DNA of 64,000 nucleotides from Microbacterium sp. W4I20 (GTDB lineage Bacteria > Actinomycetota > Actinomycetes > Actinomycetales > Microbacteriaceae), in NCBI RefSeq assembly GCF_030816505.1, contig NZ_JAUSYB010000001.1, forward strand, positions 1,674,001 through 1,738,000, given 5' to 3'. The notes under the pieces were generated by a model. That model was not told where the DNA came from, did not search any database, and saw only the letters and a program-made list of their open reading frames with translations. The position numbers and the translations under genes were made by a program. Shown here piece by piece: positions 56,485 through 64,000 of the stretch (positions are counted from its first letter, which is position 1; each line of letters begins with the position of its first letter).

Positions 56485-57569
56485 CGCTTTCTCCAGGAGT
56501 TCTCGGGGGTGAAGGGGATGAGTGCCGGCCGCTCCGGAGCAGTGGTCAGGTCGATGCGTCGGCCGCTGGCCGCGGACTCCGTCAGCGCCGTCATGATCTC
56601 GAGCACGTGCAGGGCGATGTCGCCGCGTGCGCTCCCGGCGCCGGTGGCGAGGCGGTCGAGGACGCCGATCCCGCGACCGGCGTTCTCGTACCCGGCGCGC
56701 TCGGTCACCGGGGTCCAGACGCCCTCCCCCGGCCGCCGCAGCCGCACGACGCCCTCGAAGAGGTTGGGGTCGGGCACCGACAGCGTGCCGGTCTCTCCGT
56801 GGACCTCGAGCGGAGCGGCATCCGTCGCCGTCCCGTCGAAGCTGAAGGTGACGGTCGACACCGCTCCGCCGACGTGCTCGAGGATGCCGGTCACATGGGT
56901 GTCGATCTCGACCGGGATGGTCTCCCCCGCCCGCGGTCCCGAGCCGATCGTGCGCACGGCCTTCGGGCGGGACGACGCCCCGGAGACGCGGGCGACCGGG
57001 CCCAGCAGATGGAACAGCGTCGTGAGGTAGTACGGCCCCATGTCGAACAGGGGCCCACCCCCGTCGCGGTAGTAGAAGTCGGGGTGCGGATGCCACGCCT
57101 CGTGCCCCGATGAGACCCAGGTCGCCACTGCGGCGACGGGGCGGCCGATGGTGCCGGCATCCACCGCGGCCCGCGCTGTCTGCACACCCGTGCCGAGCAC
57201 GGTGTCCGGCGCGCAGCCGACCCAGGCCGACCCGCCGGCCTCGATGACCAGGCGGGCATCGTCGAGCGTCGCCGCGAGCGGCTTCTCCCCGAAGACGTTC
57301 TTGCCTCCCGCGAGCGCAGCGAGCGCGACCTCGGCGTGCGCGGCCGGGATCGTGAGGTTGATGACGGTGTCGACGGACGGGTCCGAGACGAGGTCGTCGA
57401 CGCTGAGCGCGCGGCACCCCGGATACCGGGCGGCGACCGCCTCGGCTCTGGCGGTGTCGAGGTCGGCGGTCGCGGCGATGCGCACGTCCGGGTGCGCGCC
57501 GAGCGTGTCGAGGTACTGCGTCGAGATGACGCCGAGACCCACTATTCCTATGCCGTGCGGCTGGCCCAC
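56481..57569 (-). CDS. Gfo/Idh/MocA family oxidoreductase (paralogue of 36.1-37.2 kb gene)
   Basis: The 362-residue oxidoreductase has IGIVGLGVISTQYLDTL, FGEKPLAATL and GGGPLFDMGPYYLTTL motifs. It is paralogous to the 36120-37223 product throughout. The start is GTG 57569, nested in the last 22 bp of the ThuA gene with GAGAGGGGG just upstream, as in the other cassette. The stop overlaps the GH51 start. Substrate unknown. Confidence 0.88.
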   Translation of the reverse strand: MGQPHGIGIVGLGVISTQYLDTLGAHPDVRIAATADLDTARAEAVAARYPGCRALSVDDLVSDPSVDTVINLTIPAAHAEVALAALAGGKNVFGEKPLAATLDDARLVIEAGGSAWVGCAPDTVLGTGVQTARAAVDAGTIGRPVAAVATWVSSGHEAWHPHPDFYYRDGGGPLFDMGPYYLTTLFHLLGPVARVSGASSRPKAVRTIGSGPRAGETIPVEIDTHVTGILEHVGGAVSTVTFSFDGTATDAAPLEVHGETGTLSVPDPNLFEGVVRLRRPGEGVWTPVTERAGYENAGRGIGVLDRLATGAGSARGDIALHVLEIMTALTESAASGRRIDLTTAPERPALIPFTPENSWRKR

Positions 57570-58249
57570 AGCATCCCCCTCTCGATGATGGTGCGGACGC
57601 TCGTGTCGCGCAGGACGGCGAGGCTGTGCCCCGGTGTGGCGACGAACACCCGGCCCTGACCCCATTCGCGGGTCCAGACGGCCGGTGACGTGATCGGCCG
57701 ATGCCACGGGTGGAACGGCTGCACAGGGTGGGTGGTCGTGGCGAGGACGTCGTTGAGGTCATCGGTCAGCACCCAGTACTGCTCGGTGCGGAGCGTGAAG
57801 TCCTCGATGCCCGCCATGATCTCGTGCCCGCGGCCGAGGTCGGTGACGTCGACGGTGTAGCAGAGGAAGTTGTCGGCCTCGCCGCCCTCGCGCGCGTCCG
57901 GGTGCTTGCCGGGGTGGGTGGCGAACTGGCCGCCGACGAGCTGCAGGTAGTCGGAGCTGTTGCGGTACGAGTCGGCGATGCCGCCGTGCCATCCGGCGAG
58001 GCCCGTGCCGCGCTCGACCGCACCGCGGAGGCCCTTCAGCGCCTCGTCCGAGATGTCCGACATCGTGACGCTCTGCACGATGAGGTCGGTGCGGTCCATC
58101 TCCTCGCGGTCGGCGTAGATCTCGTTGGAGTCCTCGACCCGCACGTCGAAACCGTTGTCGGCCAGGAACGGGAGGAACATGTCGGTGGACTCGACGGGGC
58201 GGTGCCCTTCCCAGCCCCCGCGCACCACGAGTGCTCTGCGCGCGGTCAT
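57548..58249 (-). CDS. ThuA-like domain protein (paralogue 3)
   Basis: The 233-residue protein carries ALVVRGGWEGHRP, GTGLAGWHGGIADSYRNS, AGIEDFTLRTEQYWV and SPAVWTREWGQGRVFV, matching the ThuA protein at 35.4 kb motif for motif. The start is ATG 58249 with GGGAGGA six bases upstream. It is the first gene of the five-gene operon and diverges from the LacI gene. It presumably works with the overlapping Gfo/Idh enzyme. Confidence 0.88.
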   Translation of the reverse strand: MTARRALVVRGGWEGHRPVESTDMFLPFLADNGFDVRVEDSNEIYADREEMDRTDLIVQSVTMSDISDEALKGLRGAVERGTGLAGWHGGIADSYRNSSDYLQLVGGQFATHPGKHPDAREGGEADNFLCYTVDVTDLGRGHEIMAGIEDFTLRTEQYWVLTDDLNDVLATTTHPVQPFHPWHRPITSPAVWTREWGQGRVFVATPGHSLAVLRDTSVRTIIERGMLWASRTA

Positions 58250-58412
58250 GGCGTCTCCTCCCACCGGGCGCCCGGTTCGTCAGGGCGTACCTCGGTTCTG
58301 CGCGCGTTCCGCGCTGTCGGCAGCGTCGTCTTCATCGACAAGTCCCTCCGCATCGACGGGCATGTGTGCAACCTCCGACACGATGCCACCGACGTGTGGC
58401 GGAGTGCACGGA

Positions 58413-58424
58413 TTTTGCGCAAAA
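58413..58424. promoter_or_regulatory. LacI-type operator TTTTGCGCAAAA
   Basis: A perfect 12-bp palindrome with central GC step lies eight bases before the LacI ATG, in the 183-bp divergent region with the ThuA operon. It likely mediates autoregulation by the LacI protein. No ribosome-binding site is visible for that gene, so its mRNA may be leaderless or the operator may cover the initiation site. No other clear element is seen in 58250-58412. Confidence 0.65.
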
Positions 58425-58432
58425 ATGGTGCG

Positions 58433-59458
58433 ATGACCACGTCGCCGCGCATCACGCTCACCGACGTCGCGAAGCGCGCGGGGGTCAGCGTGGCCACGGC
58501 GTCACGCGCGCTGCGGGCACGGGGCGAGATGGCGGCGGACACCCGATCGCGCGTGCTGCGCGCGGCGACGGAGCTCGGATACCCCACCGTCGGGCAGGTG
58601 CGCGGGCGTCCGCGACGCGGCACATCGCTGATGTTCGACCTGGTGCTCGGGCACTTCCACGATCCCTACACGCAGGAGATCACGGCGGGTGCCCGCACCA
58701 CCGCCTCCGAGCTCGGCTACGACCTGGTCCTCACGGCCGAGCGCGACGATCCGGCGGACGACTGGCCGGAACGCATCCGCTCCCGAGGCTCCGCCGGCAT
58801 CATCGTCGGCCTCATCGTGCCGACCAGCACCCAGATCGCCGCGATGCGTCGCGCCTCCATCCCGCTGGTGCTGATGGAACCGCCCTCGGAGGCGTCGAGC
58901 CCCCTGCCGAGCCTGCGGACCACCGATCGTGCGGGTGGCGGCGCGGCAGCCAGGCACCTGATCGAGCGGGGCGCTCAGCGCTTCATCGTGATCGGCGGAG
59001 CACCGTCCTATCGCTACGGACGCGCACGGGTGGACGGCTTCGTCCGCACCATCGACGAGATCGCACCGGGCGCGGCGTGCGTGCGCACCAGCGCGGACTG
59101 GAGCGCCTGGGATGCCCGGAGGGCGTGCGCCCGCGCGCTCGCGGAGCTGCCGGGCAGCGGGCCGATCGGGGTGTTCGCCTGCTCCGACGAGATGGCCGCC
59201 GGCGCCTACCGCGCGATCGCCGACAGCGGCCGGAGCATCCCCCGCGACGTCCTGGTCGTGGGCTTCGACGATGTGCGCGGAGCGCGCTGGCTGCATCCGT
59301 CACTGACCACGATCCGCCAGCCGATCCGTGAGATGGCTTCGGCGGCGGTGCGCATCCTCGCCCAGGCGACGGCGGGCGGCGAGGTCTCGACCGAGGCCAT
59401 CGTCATGCCGACCGAGCTCGTCGAGCGCGGCTCGACCCGCCCGCTCGTCAGGGAGTGA
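58433..59458 (+). CDS. LacI family transcriptional regulator
   Basis: The 341-residue protein has the helix-turn-helix ITLTDVAKRAGVSVATASRAL, a hinge (GRPRRGTS) and a sugar-binding effector domain. It diverges from the ThuA-Gfo/Idh-GH51 operon and converges on the GH127 gene, so it is the natural regulator of the arabinose-related genes. The ATG at 58433 is the first in-frame start next to the conserved domain; upstream open frame is a shadow of the ThuA gene. Its last 11 bp overlap the GH127 3' end. Confidence 0.92.
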   Translation: MTTSPRITLTDVAKRAGVSVATASRALRARGEMAADTRSRVLRAATELGYPTVGQVRGRPRRGTSLMFDLVLGHFHDPYTQEITAGARTTASELGYDLVLTAERDDPADDWPERIRSRGSAGIIVGLIVPTSTQIAAMRRASIPLVLMEPPSEASSPLPSLRTTDRAGGGAAARHLIERGAQRFIVIGGAPSYRYGRARVDGFVRTIDEIAPGAACVRTSADWSAWDARRACARALAELPGSGPIGVFACSDEMAAGAYRAIADSGRSIPRDVLVVGFDDVRGARWLHPSLTTIRQPIREMASAAVRILAQATAGGEVSTEAIVMPTELVERGSTRPLVRE

Positions 59459-61280
59459 CCGCCGGACGCACCGGGAAGTAGACCGAGTAGCGCTCGTCGG
59501 TCACCTCGTTGAGCGGGATGAAGCGGATGCCGGCGTCGCGGCCGACGGTGCGATACCGCACCAGCCACTGGGTCCACTGCCGCTCGTCGTCGGCGGCGAG
59601 GAGGGTGGATGGCTTTGCCGGGTCGCCCTCCAGGCAGACCTCCCTGTCGACGAGGCCAGCGAGGACGATCGGCCCCTCGACGAACGCGACCGTGTCGGGC
59701 TCATCCGGGATCGGCACGGTGCGCAGCACGAAGGGGAACTCCACATCGACGGCCGTCTCCCCGCCGGGATGAACGAGCTCGAGGAACCGGTCGTCGCGCT
59801 GCCACGACGCGGCGGTCGTCACCACCGGCTCGCTCGACGTCCACTCCGGGATGCGGAGGCGCACCCGCGCGGCCGCTCCCTCCGCCGAGCTGACGGTGAC
59901 CTGCACGCGCAGCGCCTGCGGGCGGTGCAGTTCGCCACCGGGACCGCCGTTCGCATCGGGGCCGACGTAGCTGGCGTCGTCGCGGAGGCGCACCTCGACG
60001 GTAACGGGCTGACCGGATGCCGTGGCCTCCGCCCGCACCGGCAGGTACTGCGCGACCGTCAGCGTGGTGTCGTCTGCGTAGACGGCGAGCGGCGCGATAC
60101 GCGTGTGCGCCTGCACGAGACTCCCGTGGCAGCACCAGAAGTCCTCCGTCGGCGTGCCCCAGTTCTTGCGAGCGCCGCCCTCCAACGGCAGGAAGTACGC
60201 GACCATGCCCGTCTCCGGATGCTGCTGCGCGAGCAGTCCGTTGTGCAGATTCGCCTCGATGTAGTCGAGGTGCGCGGGGTCGCCGCCCCAGCGATACAGC
60301 ACGTCGGCGAGCCGGATCATGTTGTACACCGAGCAGTGCTCCTGCGTCTTCGGTCCGCGGCGAGCCGCGAAGGAGAACGGCGGCGTCCAGATCTCGCCCG
60401 ACGTCTGGCCGCCGGTGCAGAAGGTGCCGCGGCGGGTGACCGCCCACTCCCAGTACTGTTCGACGACGCGCTTCCAGCGCTCTTCGCCCGTGACCTCGTA
60501 CGCGCGGGCGGCACCGAGCACCTCGGGAATCGTCGTGTTGGCGTGCATGTTGGTGAGCGCGTCCTCTCCGGCCAGCAGCGCGTCGAACAGCGAACCGTGC
60601 CAGTAGAGCTCGAGGAGCTCACGATAGAGGTCGTCGCCGGTGGCCTCGAGGAGGTCGGCCCAGACCTCCAGCATCCCCCCGGTCTCCATGTCGAGGATCT
60701 GCTGGAACTTCTCCCGCTCGAAGCCTCGCGCCCACTCGGCGATGGCGCCGGCCGCGCGGTGCGCGATCCGCAGCGCGCGCTCGTCACCGAGGTCGCGGTA
60801 CACGTCGACGAGCCCCATGAACGTCTTGTGGATCGCGTACTGCGGCGCCCAGACGTCGCGGCCCTCCGCGAGCCGGCGGAGGAAGGAGGGTGGAGTCGCG
60901 AAGACCCACTCACCCCCGTTCTCCTCCTGGCACCGGGCGAGCAGATCGAGCACCCCGTCGAGCTTGGCGCGCAGCATGACGTCTCCGGTCGCCGCGGTCT
61001 CGCGGGCCGCCGCCGACATCCAGTGGCCGAGGAAGTGCCCGCGCAGCAGCGAGCCCGGCGTCTCCCACCCCCAGTGCCGGTCGAGCCCCCGGTCGGCCGC
61101 CGACGAACCGGACGGCTTCAGGTGCCAGAGCTGGTCGCCGATGCCCGCCTCGATCAGGTGGTTCTGCACCAGATTGCGCTCGGACAGCGACACGAGGTAG
61201 TCGCGATTGCGGCGCCGACGCCGGTCGAAGGTCCCCGCGGTGAGGCGCACGGCCGAGGGCGGGAGAGCGAGAGCGGACAT
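59448..61280 (-). CDS. GH127 beta-L-arabinofuranosidase
   Basis: The 610-residue protein is a GH127 enzyme removing beta-L-arabinofuranosyl residues, with the family's zinc-thiolate active site. Glu314 and Cys316 occur in QEHCSVYN and Cys383-Cys384 in DFWCCHG. In the Bifidobacterium enzyme HypBA1 the matching residues are Glu338, Cys340 and Cys417-Cys418, with Cys417 the nucleophile, so Cys383 is the candidate here and Glu296 (SGEIW) the acid/base. No signal peptide is present. AGGAGG lies four bases before the ATG. It diverges from the GH36 gene and complements the GH51 enzyme. Confidence 0.93.
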   Translation of the reverse strand: MSALALPPSAVRLTAGTFDRRRRRNRDYLVSLSERNLVQNHLIEAGIGDQLWHLKPSGSSAADRGLDRHWGWETPGSLLRGHFLGHWMSAAARETAATGDVMLRAKLDGVLDLLARCQEENGGEWVFATPPSFLRRLAEGRDVWAPQYAIHKTFMGLVDVYRDLGDERALRIAHRAAGAIAEWARGFEREKFQQILDMETGGMLEVWADLLEATGDDLYRELLELYWHGSLFDALLAGEDALTNMHANTTIPEVLGAARAYEVTGEERWKRVVEQYWEWAVTRRGTFCTGGQTSGEIWTPPFSFAARRGPKTQEHCSVYNMIRLADVLYRWGGDPAHLDYIEANLHNGLLAQQHPETGMVAYFLPLEGGARKNWGTPTEDFWCCHGSLVQAHTRIAPLAVYADDTTLTVAQYLPVRAEATASGQPVTVEVRLRDDASYVGPDANGGPGGELHRPQALRVQVTVSSAEGAAARVRLRIPEWTSSEPVVTTAASWQRDDRFLELVHPGGETAVDVEFPFVLRTVPIPDEPDTVAFVEGPIVLAGLVDREVCLEGDPAKPSTLLAADDERQWTQWLVRYRTVGRDAGIRFIPLNEVTDERYSVYFPVRPAVTP

Positions 61281-61293
61281 GGATCCTCCTGGG

Positions 61294-61320
61294 TTTGCGA
61301 GATCGATCTCTGACTGTACT
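61294..61320 (+). promoter_or_regulatory. Promoter region with GAGATCGATCTC palindrome
   Basis: The perfect 12-bp palindrome GAGATCGATCTC (61299-61310) lies between TTTGCG (61294) and TGTACT (61315-61320), a possible -35/-10 pair with a short 15-bp spacer for the GH36 gene. It is also 19 bases from the divergent GH127 start, so one protein could control both. Confidence 0.5.
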
Positions 61321-61341
61321 CCAGCGGGGCGGCCGTGCAGA

Positions 61342-63540
61342 ATGGTCGGCATGCACTCCCCTCGCGTGATCCACCTCACCGCCGGCGATGTCTCCCTCGT
61401 GCTGGCAGCGTTCTCGGACGATCTCCCGGTCATCCTGCACTGGGGGGCCAGGGTAACCGCGACCGATCAGGACCTGGAGGCCTTCGCTCTTGCCGAGCAA
61501 AGACCAGGTCTGGGTGGGATTTCTGATCTTCCGTACCGGCCGTCGGTCCTTCCCGAGCACAGCCGAGGGTGGTTCGGTCGCCCCGGACTGAGTGCGCATC
61601 GCGGGGGCGCCGGGTGGGCGCCCGCGTTCCGCGTCGACACGATCGCGGTCGACGGGACACCGGTTCCCGCGGGGGTGATCCAGGCCGGAGCGGCGTCGAT
61701 CCAGGTTGACGCGCACGACGAACACGCGACGATCTCGGTCAATCTGGAGATCGATCTCACGACCGCGGGACTGCTCCGCCTGCGCTCCAGCGTTCGCAAC
61801 GACGCGGCGGAGGGCGCGCCGCTGGAGGTCGAAGACCTCATGGTCGCCTTGCCGGTCCCGACGCGAGCGACCGAGATGCTCGACTTCTCCGGACGCTGGG
61901 CGCACGAGCGCATCGCGCAGCGGCACCGCGTGGTGCGCGGCACCCACGGCCGCCCCTCGCGGCGAGGGCGGACCGGCCTGGATGCCACGACCGTGATGCT
62001 CGCCGGCACCCCGGGGTTCTCCGCCGAGGCGGGGGAGGTCTGGATGTTCCACGTCGGCTTCAGCGGCGATCATGAGCACGCCCTCGAACGCGGCGACGGG
62101 ACGCTGGCCTTCCGCGGCGGTGAGCTGCTCCTGCCCGGCGAGATCCGACTCGATCCCGGCAAGGAGTACGTCGGCCCGTGGGTCTACGGCAGTCACGGCG
62201 CGGGGTGGGATGCCGCTTCCGCACGGTTCCACGCCTTCCTGCGCGGCGTCTCGCGGTCGGCGCGAAGGGACCGGCCCGTCACCCTCAACGTCTGGGAGGC
62301 GGTCTACTTCGATCAGGATGCCGCCACCCTCACCGACCTCGCCGAGCGCGGTGCCGCACTCGGGGTCGAGAGGTTCGTGCTCGACGACGGCTGGTTCCGG
62401 GGTCGCACCGACGACCGCGCCGGCCTCGGCGACTGGCAGCCCGATCCGGTGGCGTGGCCCGATGGGTTGCGACCGCTCGCCGATCGGGTGCGCGACCTCG
62501 GGATGGAGTTCGGGCTGTGGGTCGAGCCCGAGATGATCAACGAGGACTCCGATCTCGCCCGCGCCCATCCCGACTGGATCCTGCGGGCCGGCGAAGAACT
62601 CCCCGCCCAGTACCGCTTCCAGCAGGTGCTGGATCTCACCCAGCCGGAAGCCTTCGCGTACATCCTCGGCTCGCTCGACGGGCTGATCCGCGACATCGGC
62701 GTCAGCTACCTCAAGTGGGACCACAACCGCGACCTCGTCTCGGCCGGGCACCCGGCCACCGGCGCGCCCGCCGTGCACGAGCAGACGCTCGCTCTGTACC
62801 GACTGCTCGACGAGCTGCGGGCACGACACCCCGAGCTCGAGATCGAGAGCTGCGCCTCCGGCGGCGGCCGCGTGGATCTCGGCATCCTGGAGCGCAGCGA
62901 TCGCATCCATCCCTCCGACAGCCATGACCCGATCGACCGCTTCGACATCCTGCGGAACACCGGTCTGCTCGTGCCGCCCGAGATGATGGGCTCGCACGTC
63001 GCCTCGCGGGTGTCGAGCGTGACCGGACGCACGTCCGACCTCCACTTCCGGTGCGCCGTGGCCTTCCTCGGGCATTTCGGCATCGAGTGGGACATCCGCG
63101 AGCTGAGCGACGGGGAACGCGACGAGCTCGCGACGTGGATCGCCCGTTTCCGTCGTCTTCGTCCGCTCATCCAGACCGGGCGCACCGTCGGCGGCGGCGA
63201 GGACGACCCGTCGGCCCCGTCGATGCGCGGTGTCGTCGCCGAGGATCGCGGCGAGGCGCTGTACACCGTCGTGACGCCGAGGACGACGGCCGACACCCTC
63301 GCTCGGATCCGCTTCGCGGGGTTGGACCCCGCGAAGCGCTACCGGCTGACGGCCAGCGTGCCGGACTCGCTCGGACCGCCCTGGCAGGTGCCCGACTGGC
63401 TGCGGGCGCCCGACCTCGACGATGACGGACCGGCGCCCGTGTTCTCCGGTGCTCTGCTGTCGACGGCCGGGCTGGAGTTCCCGACGTTCCATCCGGAACG
63501 CGCGGTGGTCGTGCACCTCCGCGCCGAGGAGGCTTCGTGA
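61342..63540 (+). CDS. GH36 alpha-galactosidase (paralogue of 14.0-16.2 kb gene)
   Basis: The 732-residue protein is a GH36 alpha-galactosidase with LDDGWFRGR, EPEMINEDSDLARAHP, the nucleophile Asp460 in KWDHNRD and acid/base Asp526 in SDSHDPID after CASGGGRVD. These positions match its paralogue at 14025-16199 (461 and 527) within one residue, so I choose ATG 61342, which also aligns the N-termini; ATG 61351 is the alternative and neither has a good ribosome-binding site. It is cytoplasmic and cotranscribed with the downstream GH27-like gene (GTGA overlap). Confidence 0.92.
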   Translation: MVGMHSPRVIHLTAGDVSLVLAAFSDDLPVILHWGARVTATDQDLEAFALAEQRPGLGGISDLPYRPSVLPEHSRGWFGRPGLSAHRGGAGWAPAFRVDTIAVDGTPVPAGVIQAGAASIQVDAHDEHATISVNLEIDLTTAGLLRLRSSVRNDAAEGAPLEVEDLMVALPVPTRATEMLDFSGRWAHERIAQRHRVVRGTHGRPSRRGRTGLDATTVMLAGTPGFSAEAGEVWMFHVGFSGDHEHALERGDGTLAFRGGELLLPGEIRLDPGKEYVGPWVYGSHGAGWDAASARFHAFLRGVSRSARRDRPVTLNVWEAVYFDQDAATLTDLAERGAALGVERFVLDDGWFRGRTDDRAGLGDWQPDPVAWPDGLRPLADRVRDLGMEFGLWVEPEMINEDSDLARAHPDWILRAGEELPAQYRFQQVLDLTQPEAFAYILGSLDGLIRDIGVSYLKWDHNRDLVSAGHPATGAPAVHEQTLALYRLLDELRARHPELEIESCASGGGRVDLGILERSDRIHPSDSHDPIDRFDILRNTGLLVPPEMMGSHVASRVSSVTGRTSDLHFRCAVAFLGHFGIEWDIRELSDGERDELATWIARFRRLRPLIQTGRTVGGGEDDPSAPSMRGVVAEDRGEALYTVVTPRTTADTLARIRFAGLDPAKRYRLTASVPDSLGPPWQVPDWLRAPDLDDDGPAPVFSGALLSTAGLEFPTFHPERAVVVHLRAEEAS

Positions 63541-64000
63541 GCGATGCGCGCCGGGCCGCCGCCGCACTGCCGCCGATGGGCTGGAACAGCTGGGACTGCT
63601 TCGGCTCCTCCGTCACGGAGGAGGAGGTCATCCGCAACGCCGAGTTCCTGGCGGAGCACCTCGCACCGTTCGGGTGGGACACGGTCGTCGTCGACATCCA
63701 GTGGTACGAGTCCGATCCGGGCCATCACGACTACCGCGAGGTGTCGCGGCCCGAGCTCGACGAGTGGGGCCGTCCGCTGCCCGCGGTCAGCCGGTTCCCG
63801 TCGGCGGTCGGGGGGTCCTTCCGGCCGCTCGCCGACCGCATCCACGCCCTCGGTCTGCGGTTCGGCGTGCACATGATGCGCGGAGTGCCGCGCGTCGCGG
63901 CGGAGCAGGAGCTGCCCGTACTCGGCGCGCCCGGTGCGACCTGCGCGAGCATCGCCGATCGGACGAACGTGTGCCCGTGGAATCCCGACAACTTCGGCGT
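63537..64000 (+). CDS. GH27-like alpha-galactosidase, truncated by window end
   Basis: The first 154 codons of this gene are in the window and no stop is reached. It begins at GTG 63537, overlapping the GH36 stop, with GAGGAGG four to five bases upstream. The N-terminal LPPMGWNSWDCFG and DTVVVDIQWYESDP motifs, followed by HALGLRFGVHMMRG, are typical of clan GH-D enzymes of GH27 type. The catalytic aspartates lie beyond the edge, so activity cannot be judged. It would be the fourth alpha-galactosidase-type gene here. Confidence 0.85.
   Translation, partial: MSDARRAAAALPPMGWNSWDCFGSSVTEEEVIRNAEFLAEHLAPFGWDTVVVDIQWYESDPGHHDYREVSRPELDEWGRPLPAVSRFPSAVGGSFRPLADRIHALGLRFGVHMMRGVPRVAAEQELPVLGAPGATCASIADRTNVCPWNPDNFG

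Overview
The window is about 64 kb of very GC-rich DNA with long ORFs, many GTG and a few TTG starts, and extensive 4-bp ATGA/GTGA gene overlaps. Lipoprotein signal peptides, actinobacterial-style inositol genes and MsiK-style sugar transporters without their own ATPase point to a high-GC actinobacterium, most likely Microbacteriaceae and probably Microbacterium (inference from style and gene content; no rRNA or other marker is present). I saw no tRNA, rRNA, IS element, phage gene or CRISPR array. It reads as a chromosomal glycan-utilisation island.

Layout. (1) 1-10.8 kb: end of an unassigned small gene, an S9 peptidase, a GH13 enzyme, a complete family-5 (peptide/nickel type) ABC transporter and, divergent from it, an NtaA/DszA-type flavin monooxygenase. 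(2) 10.8-21.4 kb: a seven-gene minus-strand operon with a CUT1 sugar transporter (lipoprotein plus two permeases), a Gfo/Idh/MocA oxidoreductase, a ThuA-like protein, a GH36 alpha-galactosidase and a GH2 beta-galactosidase. It diverges from a GntR-LacI-GH2 unit (21.5-25.2 kb) across a compact two-promoter, two-operator region. (3) 25.2-29.9 kb: an iolC-aldolase-iolB-iolD operon for the lower part of myo-inositol catabolism. (4) 30.2-42.1 kb: an L-fucose block with a KduD-like SDR, a zinc dehydrogenase, an aldo/keto reductase resembling L-fucose dehydrogenase, a GH95 alpha-L-fucosidase, a ThuA-Gfo/Idh pair, a GH2, L-fuconate dehydratase and a FadR-type regulator. (5) 42.1-52.6 kb: an LplB/LplC/lipoprotein transporter with a GH36, a large GH2 and an aldo/keto reductase. 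(6) 52.7-58.4 kb: a minus-strand operon ThuA-Gfo/Idh-GH51-Gfo/Idh-TIM-barrel isomerase under a divergent LacI. (7) 59.4-64 kb: GH127, GH36 and a truncated GH27-like gene.

Together the genes would trim galactose, L-fucose and L-arabinose side chains from plant or glycoprotein glycans. The set has four GH2, four alpha-galactosidase-type enzymes, GH95, GH51 and GH127. Oligosaccharides would be imported, and fucose and inositol fed to central metabolism. The least understood component is the three ThuA-Gfo/Idh modules, one of which also has a TIM-barrel isomerase/epimerase. By analogy with ThuA/ThuB and 3-keto-glycoside enzymes these may form an oxidative route of glycoside cleavage. A second notable feature is a 15-bp motif repeated inside promoters at 39.7, 42.2 and 49.8 kb, with two of these promoters leading into tiny proline-rich leader ORFs.
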